Position numbers and translations under genes: made by a program
In this document: positions 56,950 through 64,000 of the stretch, piece after piece
Layout of the letters: each line of letters begins with the position of its first letter
Numbering within the stretch: position 1 is the first letter of the stretch
Source of the DNA: Psilocybe azurescens
Lineage: Eukaryota > Basidiomycota > Agaricomycetes > Agaricales > Agrocybaceae
Reading direction: 5' to 3'
Assembly (NCBI GenBank): GCA_023853785.1
Contig: JAJIRX010000159.1
Location: 1 to 64,000, forward strand
DNA length: 64,000 nt
The notes under the pieces: model-generated
Told to the model about the DNA's origin: nothing
The model's database searches: none
Seen by the model: the letters and a program-made list of their open reading frames with translations, nothing else

Positions 56950-58128
56950 GGCATGGAGTTGGTGGACTCCACATGGAGTTTGGTGACCTTATGTTTGGCA
57001 GGTATCCCAGCCATTTAGGGGTGGAGGCTCCACATGGAGTCCAGCCAGAATTGACTCATCCTCCATGTGGATCAATGTAGAGGATTTTGAACTCCATCTG
57101 GACTCTATGTGGAACTTCATTTGGAGTTCATGTGGAGTCCACATGGAGTTCCACATCCTCTACATGAATTCCATTTGGATTTAACCTACGAATAATGTAT
57201 ATCAACATGACTACACAATTTTAGGATCAGATTCAAATGGACTCCATGTGGAGAAAGGTCCCTGGATTTTATATATATTTTATTTCAATTTTAAACAATT
57301 TATTAAAACCTAGAAAAATGTAAAATACACCAGAATTGAACCCTGGACATCACAGCAAGAAAAATATGCACATTTTACCACTGGATTATACTGGCTTTGT
57401 TAGATAATGAAATAACATGTTCATATACCTGTGTTCAAGTCACACACAGCCACATGTGATCACATTCAGCATAATTGACATGCAAACTATGCACAAATAT
57501 TTGTTTGTGGCATGTGGTCAATGTTTGATTGTGGTATGGACAGCCAAAGCCTCATCAAACTGATGATACTGAAGATGATGAAGGAGAAGAAAAGAATGAA
57601 AACTATATTGAAAGACACTGGGATATAGAAGATGATGAGGCATAAGTGTGTAGAAAAAGAAGTGTATTCTAGTGTACCACTATGAATTATTTGATTTAAT
57701 TTAAAGACCTTAAGAGCTTCATATAGACTTCTTACAAAGACTCTATTTATCAGCTTGTAGGTCTACTACTCACTTAGATAATGAATTTAAAATAAATATA
57801 CCAAAGCTCCATCTAGATTCTATCTAGACCTTGACTATACTAATAAAAAATAAAGAATATTAAGACCTATGTGGAGTCCATGCAGAGTCCATATGGAGTC
57901 CATTTCTTTTCACTTCCATCTAAAGTGGAATCATTTGAGTCCAGATGGAGTCCAGATGGACTTCATCTGGCCTCAAGTGGAATTGTATGGAGTCCAAGTG
58001 GACTCCACTTATCAAAGATGACTTTTTGAACATTTACATATGTTCCAGATGGACTCCATATGGAGTCCACCACTTTGTATGGAGTTGGTGGGCTCCATAT
58101 GGAGTACCTGGGTGGAGATAAAGTACAC
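56950..58128 (+). mobile_element. TIR element E3, related to E2, left terminus missing
   Basis: From 56954 (CATGGAGTTGGTGGACTCCA) the sequence follows E2 (GGTGACCTT, GGCAGGTATCCCAGCCATTT, CTCATCCTCCATGTGG). The right end is GGAGATAAAGTAC near 58126. The interior differs from E2 and lacks the Gly-Lys tract. The right flank (CTCTATGTAAA ... CTGGATGATCATGTG, reading TLDDHV) resembles the Tc1 transposase sequence that flanks E2 on its right. Confidence 0.65.
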
Positions 58129-58444
58129 AATTGCTCTATGTAAATTGCAGCTTGGTTCTGTGTAACTTTACACTGTTACTCTGGATGATCATGTGAAATT
58201 TGATTTTAAATAGAGATTTATAAACTGTAGATTGCATATGTCTAGTTCCAAATAATATAATTCCCTATAAAGCTCAGTATTGTAGAATTGAGAGACATAA
58301 TATTCCAACTTGAAGCACCTATTTCAACAAAGAACTATTCCATCAATGTTGCTAATCTAGTGACTGCTATACAGTAGATATCTATCCCAAAAATTTCATT
58401 GTCTGCTTCCAGATCCATTCCATCTACCTGGGCCAAATAGATTA
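58129..58444. other. No gene; probable Tc1 remnant at the left
   Basis: Only the short LDDHV-type remnant next to E3 is recognisable. Confidence 0.4.
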
Positions 58445-58754
58445 TTAAACACTTACATTCATAGATGGTGGCTGCTCAGCTGTCTGTCCTATATTGACAA
58501 TAGAATACTGCATCCCATGACATCCACACAGGTAAATTATTGCCAAAGAATTAATAATGGTCTTCTCAGGATCACCTGCTTCACCACATTGTGGAAAGAA
58601 TTTATTGCAGGAACCATTGTATGGGCAATTCTTGTTGATGCAAGGACCAAGGCTGTCCCAACTGACCATGTGAAAAATTTTCAATAGAGTGGGTAGGTGG
58701 TGGGTGGTGTTTACTTCTTGGAGGTGCTGTTGATTGAGTGCCTTGAAAGAAAAA

Positions 58755-58785
<31 letters not shown>

Positions 58786-58801
58786 ACAAATAAAGAACCA
58801 C
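58445..58801 (-). CDS. Partial hypothetical protein with a Cys-rich N-terminal segment
   Basis: The informative part reads NQQHLQEVNTTHHLPTLLKI, then PCINKNCPYNGSCNKFFPQC and IIYLCGCHGMQ, a spaced Cys/His pattern that could bind zinc. The upstream Phe/Cys-rich residues come from an (AAAAC)n run at 58750-58795 and are probably not coding. The frame ends near 58445 at a possible exon boundary (GTAAGT on the minus strand). I recall similar N-termini in multicopy Agaricomycete proteins; function unknown. Confidence 0.4.
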
Positions 58802-59159
58802 AGAGGGTTCAAAAATTCTCTGTGATTGACAATAATTATTTGTCTAATAAAGAATACAAGCAATGCAACTGCAGAACAGTCACTTACAGTAACTCCCCCC
58901 TGATTATGTTGGTATACATCATCCCAACATAAACACTCTTCTGCTTACATGCCTCCTACACCTACATACATACCACCACCTACATACAGAGTTATAACTT
59001 CCACATACAATATCTACATATATGCTACCACTTACATGTCCCATACTACATACATACTCTTTGACTTCACTTACATAGGTGAATTCTAACTTGCTTGGAC
59101 TATTTTCAATATTGGCAAAAAGTATTGACTTGTGTTAAAAATTTAATTGCTTCTCAACA
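58802..59159. other. No gene seen
   Basis: Contains a loose ACATAC/CATACA repeat tract (about 58935-59060) and otherwise nothing. Confidence 0.5.
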
Positions 59160-60681
59160 GAGGTCTTTCCTATCCCCACACATTCCATATGGACTCCAGT
59201 GGATTCCACTGGACTCTCTACTCAGCCAAACTGGCTGACAGATTGCCTAGTCCACTGGACTGGACTGGACTGCAGTCCACTGGAGTCTACTGGACTTGCA
59301 CTGGACTCCTGCCAAATTTTCAGTCCAGTCTCAGTCCAGTGGAGTCCACTGGATGCAATAATTAACACAATATCCGAAGTATGATCATTAGTTATTAATA
59401 TTAATTGCAAAAATAAAAGAGTAAAATGAATGGAAATAAACTCTATAAAATAACAATTAAATGAAACAATAGTTAAATTTACATGGGAGCAAAGCCTCCC
59501 TATGGATACATTTTTGTATTTTGTTCAGTCTGCGGGGTGAAATTTCACAGGCACATGTGACATGCACACGTGCCCGGCATTGGCCAATCGGCATGACAAC
59601 CATCAAATGAACACGTCCATCAGACCCCACCCTTTCTTCTGACTACCACCACCACCACCTTGTTGGTCAGAGCCAGGCAACAGCCAACCCAACGTGACAG
59701 AGGATGACAATGACCACGACGGCCACACCAATGACAACAACAACAACAGCGACAACGAGGACCCAGACAAGGATGACTGCGAACGTGATGACAAGGACCC
59801 GGACGTGGCGAGGATGACCCAGACAAGGTCAAGGGCAAGGTCAAGGGCAAGGGCAAGGGCAAGGGCAAGGACGGCGGCTGCAACAGCGATGAGGATGGGT
59901 ACGGCGGCAACAGCAACAGGTACGGAGGCATACAATGATGGCGGCTACAATGACAATGACAAGGACAACAGCGACAGGTACGAGGAAAACATGGATGACA
60001 TGTACAAAGGCAATGACAATGAGAATGGAGAAGATGGCTGTGACAGCGATGAGGGCGACAGTGATGGGTACAAGCACGGCGAGGATGGTGGCTGCAACGA
60101 GCACAAGCACGGTGGCTGCAAGGCTGCAATAGCGACGAGGACACAAAACGACAGCAACGGGTACAACAGGTATGAGGACAGTGGCTGCGACAGCGACGAC
60201 AAGGGTGAAGACGACATGGACGGCGGCTGCAAAGATGACACGGATGGCGGCTGCAAAGATGACATGGACGGCGGCTGCAAAGATGACGACGAAGGGTACG
60301 ACACATATAGACAACGCATACAATGGTAAAGTACTGCTCCCGCCCCCCCTTTTTTATTTTTATTTTTATTCGCTTTTTTATTCGCTTTTTCTTCCTTTTG
60401 TCTTGGCCCTCACATGTAGATAGTAATGTATTAAATAGTTATTAATATACTTTATTCCACTAATCTGAATTTATGTTAAGATTGAATTTATTTACTGTAT
60501 CAAGTCCACTGGAGTCCAGTGGACTCCAGTTATCTTAGTCCATATTCACTGTACAGTATAAGATCTACTAAAGTGCAGTGGAATCCACTGGAGTCCACAG
60601 GACTCTGTTTACCTTTACACTCAGTATATAGGCAAGTCCAGTGGAGTCCATATGGACTGTGTGGGGGATGGTAAAGTACTG
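59160..60681 (+). mobile_element. TIR element E4, 1522 bp, with 8 bp target duplication
   Basis: Flanked by TCTCAACA (59152-59159 and 60682-60689). The left end is GAGGTCTTTCCTATCCCCAC; the right end, reverse-complemented, is CAGTACTTTACCATCCCCCA, and the match continues through CATATGGACTCCA. Subterminal arrays use the core TCCAGTGGA / TCCACTGGA (59190-59350 and 60500-60650). Internal landmarks are TATTTTGTTCAGTCTGC (59517) and CACATGTAGATAGTAATGTA (60411). It carries the longest acidic low-complexity frame of the family. Confidence 0.85.
59694..60329 (+). CDS. 211-aa acidic low-complexity protein inside E4
   Basis: MTEDDNDHDGHTNDNNNNSD starts an Asp/Asn/Gly-rich chain. A (GGCAAG)n tract at 59826-59868 gives Arg-Ala repeats in this frame but Gly-Lys repeats in the neighbouring frame, and the flanking acidic parts read most naturally with the Gly-Lys frame. 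Near the end a 24-27 bp unit repeats (DDMDGGCK, 60215-60285). It ends DTYRQRIQW at 60329, upstream of a T-rich tract. Low complexity prevents a domain call. Possible roles (chromatin or nucleic-acid interaction) would be speculation. Confidence 0.4.
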   Translation: MTEDDNDHDGHTNDNNNNSDNEDPDKDDCERDDKDPDVARMTQTRSRARSRARARARARTAAATAMRMGTAATATGTEAYNDGGYNDNDKDNSDRYEENMDDMYKGNDNENGEDGCDSDEGDSDGYKHGEDGGCNEHKHGGCKAAIATRTQNDSNGYNRYEDSGCDSDDKGEDDMDGGCKDDTDGGCKDDMDGGCKDDDEGYDTYRQRIQW

Positions 60682-60689
60682 TCTCAACA

Positions 60690-61534
60690 TGTGGAAGTGA
60701 GGCTAATAGCCAACTAACATGCAGAAAAACAGCCTGAAAATGAACTAACATGTGTAAACCATTTATTGCACAATATATGTTCCATAGTACAGCTCACATA
60801 CTGCTGGTGTTATATTATTCTAGCTTATTATGACTACATAAAATTGGTGACTAATCAATAGCTATAAGTATACAGTGTTAGATGTTGCATGTGACTCAAC
60901 ACACTAGCAGGAAAAGTGAAAAGTAAAATTGTTGAGTCATGGGAAAAAATGAATCCAAAGTGAACATGTTTGGTTGAGTGGTAAAAAGTGAGCAAGCTAA
61001 CTTGTAAAAGTGACTTTTCTGACTATCGTTGCATGCATGACTTTGTTCGCACAACTTCCTTTCCTGTTCACTTGTTTGAGGTTTGACGAGATAGGAAAAC
61101 ATCCTTTGTACAGCAACACACAATTTTTGATAGATATACACAGCCACTCCGGTATTGATTCATAGTGATCTTTCACCTGTATCAGATGAACGGCCAAAAC
61201 TTTTGCTTTTGAGGAACTTGTGTGTCGATGAAATTAGAAGTGATAACAAATCACTTCCTCATGATGGCCGCATCCGCTATTGAGTATTGATTCGATAGAC
61301 TTTTATGTCCCATTTTAACTTCTTTATCATCACCTGCCTGCCACCGAGATGCCACATCAGGACAATATATGACAATTCCGATATCCTGTGGGGTGATTGT
61401 TATCCTACATGGCTGGGCATCATTGCTCGGTCATGAATGGTACATCTCGGTATGGCTCTGCATAGCAGGTTATTCGTATCTAGTTGGAATTGGAATTGAA
61501 TAGAGTCCAGTCGGGCTGGTGTGCTACAAGAAAT
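60690..61534. other. No confident gene; minus-strand fragment near 60896-61197
   Basis: Two overlapping minus-strand frames (VKDHYESIPEWLCISIKNCV; VAVQRMFSYLVKPQTSEQE) may be parts of one broken gene of unknown family. Too short to call. Confidence 0.3.
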
Positions 61535-63070
61535 GAGGGCTTTTGTGTCCCCACATATTCCGGCCAGAGTCTGCCGGAGTCCGCTCGCGAATAGCGGATT
61601 CTGCAGCAGAATGAGAGCAAAAATATGGCACAAGGCCCTGCTATTTTATTTAATATCAATTCTGGCAGAATGGCGGATTCCGTAGCGGAATTGAACGGAA
61701 TCCGTTTACAAAATGGAATACCCCAGAATGGAACCATAAACAGACTTAAAATTTGATATTATTTCTCGGCAATTCTTGGCAACAGTGAACAATGTCACGT
61801 GCATGACTTTTGGTTGCCACGTCGGTCCGTTGGTTACTCCAACCACCCCACCTCTTCCTCCGACCACCACCACCCCGCTGCTGCTGTTGTGTGCCCTCAC
61901 CACCTCGCCGTTGTCAGTCGGAGCCAGGCACTCGCCAACCTGACCCAACATGCATCACGGCACCACCGACCGATGACAGGTCCGTGTACGATGATGACGA
62001 CTCGGACACGCGTTCACGGTATGATGGCAATGACAACGGCTCCGTATATGACGACAACGACACCGGAACAAACGAGGTGGAACAAGGGAGGGGATGCGAG
62101 CAGGTAATGAGGCGACATGAACGCAGCTGCGACACCAGGTAAGTCGCGAACCCCACCCACCGCCGCCACTAACTCTCCCCCCTCTTTCTCATATAGACCG
62201 ATGGCATACGCATACGTACTGCACATACCGTGACACACGCAACATGTACAGTACAACAACGGTACGAAAGCTGATACAACACATAGGGACGACGACAACG
62301 ACACGCAGGACACGTACCATGACACATATGACACGCACAGCGGCCACAATGACGACATGTACAACATGCATGGTGGCCACGACGATGACACACACAACAC
62401 ACACGGGCGGCCACAACGATGACACACACAACACCGAGTACGACGTACAGCACCCACGACAGCCGCAAAGACAACAACAACAACATGTACGACACGCATG
62501 GTGGCCACAACGACAACACGTACAACACGCACGCCACGACAACGACACACACGACACCAACATACAGCACCCATGATGGCCGCAAAGACAACGATGATGA
62601 CATGTACGACACCGAGTACAACGGCCATGCATGACGGCCACAACGGACACAATGGCTGCAAGGATGACGACACGTACGGCGGATGCATACCATGCCCACG
62701 ACGACGACGGCATGTATGACCGATACAACCACCCGTCCGCCACCCTTTTTAAAAAAATTTTTTCACTTTTTTTCTTTTGTTCTCTCATTTTCTTTTACAT
62801 TTATGTGTTTGTTTGTTCATTTAACCCAAGTATATACCCTCCCGCCCATCTTTTTACTCTGTTATGTTTTTTATTTTTATTTTATTTTGTTACAATGGAC
62901 TTTGCATGTAGATAATAATGTAGTATATAGTTATTAATATATTATATTGCACTCATGAATTTACACTAAGATTGATAGATTGAAATATTCTAGTTGGAAT
63001 CCAACTGGATTCTGTTCTATTCAAAGTTAAAGTTGGCACTCCAATTGGAGTCCACCTGGACTCTATCAGC
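61535..63070 (+). mobile_element. TIR-type element E5, right end not located
   Basis: The left end GAGGGCTTTTGTGTCCCCAC resembles the E4 end. The subterminal array uses CGG cores (GCCGGAGTCCGC, GCGAATAGCGGATTC, TGGCGGATTCCGTAGCGGAA; 61550-61710). The interior (61970-62740) is GACGACAACGAC/CACAACAC-rich, then come a T-rich tract and the string GCATGTAGATAATAATGTAG (62903) also found in E1. A right-hand array with core AATTGG/CCAACT lies at 62990-63065, but no GTAAAGTAC-type terminus was seen. Confidence 0.55.
61970..62740 (+). repeat. Asp/Asn/Thr/His-coding tandem low-complexity tract in E5
   Basis: Overlapping units of ACGACAACGACAC and CATGGTGGCCACAACGAC recur at about 62360, 62405, 62495 and 62570. 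One frame gives DDDDSDTRSRYDGNDNGSVY near 61990-62050, like E4, but frames change often. Confidence 0.6.
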
Positions 63071-63129
63071 TCTTCCACCATAGGTCCCAATCATGGTATT
63101 TATTATTATTATTGCTATTATTATCATGT

Positions 63130-63697
63130 ATTTAGTTCCTTAAATAATATAGATGCATGGACAAAATTTAATAGGTCTGAATCCACAACTAATATATTAA
63201 AGTTTTTGCAGTCTGTTTATAAGACAAAAGAATCTTGTACTGAATACATATGTATTGACAAAGGATGTCAAGTGTTGCAAACAGCTGTTACCAATGGAAG
63301 TTGGGATGCTATGTGGAAAAAACATCAAGATTTATTGTGGACACTTACCATTATGTATATTAATCACCAAGCCAATGATTATCTTTGTTGAAAGTACTGC
63401 AATCCTTCTCTAGGTGATGGTTCAGCTCCAAATCTTGTAATTATTGCATATGATGATAATGGCAATGCATATGCCCAGAAAACCTTTAATACACAAGTGT
63501 GTGAACAATTAAATGCATGGCTGGGTGGTTTTGAATCTATACTTAAATGTATGACACCTGGCAATTTCAACTGGTTTCTACACACAATACTATTTTACCA
63601 CACAAAATATATCATTGCAAAGCAGAAAAGAAAGGCAGAGTCTTCAGATAGTGATGATGAAAATGAAGAATTAGGATTAGATGAAGAGACCACATAG
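63130..63697 (+). pseudogene. Fragment resembling KDZ-transposon-associated Cys-cluster (CxC5/CxC6-like) proteins
   Basis: Coding trace from about 63130 (DAWTKFNRSESTTNILKFLQ), through ICIDKGCQVLQTAV, a TGA after NDYLC, then KYCNPSLGDGSAPNLVIIAY and NTQVCEQLNAWLGGFESILK, CMTPGNFNWFLHTILFYHTK, ending in an acidic tail DSDDENEELGLDEETT at 63697. The string around CEQLNAWLGGFESIL matches my recollection of Agaricomycete proteins linked to KDZ transposases. The assignment is from memory and needs a profile search. The TGA would be CGA to TGA or TGC-type damage. A 5' portion is missing. Confidence 0.5.
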
Positions 63698-63715
63698 GGC
63701 AGCTACATTGTAGCG

Positions 63716-63860
63716 AGTGACTAGTGCCATAGAATGTACACAATGTATATGTGTGACTCGGTGCTATAGAATTCTATAGAACACACCTATAAGAAGTACG
63801 ACGATATAACATACAATGTAGTGACTCACTCGGTGCCATAGAATTCTATGGATGAGGCTA
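63716..63860. repeat. Short repeats with core ACTCGGTGCCATAGAATTCTATGG
   Basis: Three related copies: GTGACTAGTGCCATAGAATG (63717), GACTCGGTGCTATAGAATTC (63756) and CACTCGGTGCCATAGAATTC (63826). The latter two contain the palindrome ATAGAATTCTAT. Purpose unknown. Confidence 0.7.
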
Positions 63861-64000
63861 ATTTAACCTGATATCAGCTGCGGTCACCGATACTGTGAAA
63901 TCGTCCCCAATATATCGGCTGCGGCCACCGACAATGTGGACGCCGGCCCCAGACCCTTTGGTGATATGTCATACAGAACTATTTTGTATTAAATTATGAC

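Noticed and set aside
59603..60323. Minus-strand Ala/Val- and Cys/His-rich ORFs over E4
   Set aside because: Shadows of the acidic tract. E1 and E2 place the acidic frame on the strand matching the element ends.
62014..62788. Minus-strand Val/Cys-rich ORFs (187-224 aa) over E5
   Set aside because: Complement of ACGACAAC/CACAACAC repeats. No start, domain or conserved frame.
1..64000. tRNA and rRNA genes
   Set aside because: No cloverleaf with A/B boxes or rRNA-like conserved sequence was recognised by eye. A tRNAscan-type search would be decisive.

Overview
This 64 kb window comes from a filamentous basidiomycete, most likely an Agaricomycete. No genus can be assigned by eye. The supporting evidence is the gene set: a patatin/NB-ARC/TPR receptor, a NACHT/WD40 receptor, a DUF5648-type secreted protein, a short multi-exon 7TM protein with 50-80 bp introns, Ty3/Gypsy chromovirus and pogo/Tc1 transposons, and a PCNA gene carrying an acidic/lysine-rich insert. 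Most of the window is AT-rich accessory DNA. Host genes with housekeeping character lie in GC-richer islands (about 12.9-20 kb and 41.9-53.7 kb).

Layout. 1-1.9 kb: broken coiled-coil multicopy-type gene on the minus strand, running off the window. 2.3-2.8 kb: fold-back repeat. 4.0-7.4 kb: minus-strand patatin/NB-ARC/TPR receptor with several frame breaks. 8.2-9.0 kb: TA-flanked MITE. 12.95-19.84 kb: copy A of a segmental duplication (PCNA 5' part plus a divergent low-complexity gene), split by 3.2 kb that holds a spliced 7TM gene. 20.7-31.96 kb: an old Ty3/Gypsy element into which a young 7.6 kb chromovirus (22549-30184) has inserted; the chromovirus is itself interrupted in gag by a 1.9 kb TG...CA element full of GATCGC motifs. 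31.97-33.77 kb: first member (E1) of a family of TIR elements with palindrome-rich ends. 36.7-37.35 kb: secreted DUF5648 gene. 39.4-41.2 kb: pogo-type transposase. 41.9-47.9 kb: PCNA, the low-complexity gene (copy B) and an FHA-domain gene. 48.5-53.7 kb: NACHT/WD40 receptor with 14 nearly identical WD repeats. 54.6-63.1 kb: a Tc1 element and four more members of the TIR family (E2-E5), among fragments of unknown genes including one resembling KDZ-associated proteins.

Three patterns cut across the annotation. (1) The E1-E5 elements share end sequences, an 8 bp target duplication in two cases, arrays of short palindromes whose core differs from element to element, and an internal acidic / Gly-Lys repeat / acidic low-complexity reading frame. 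I do not recognise this family, and it is the best candidate here for something undescribed. (2) Many frame breaks in otherwise good genes are single-base length changes in homopolymers, mostly one base short, so several apparent pseudogenes may be sequence or assembly artefacts. (3) In the duplicated segment and some transposons, in-frame stops are repeatedly CAG/CAA/CGA changed to TAG/TAA/TGA. Two of these are confirmed by the sister copy, in opposite directions, which suggests C-to-T mutation of repeats.
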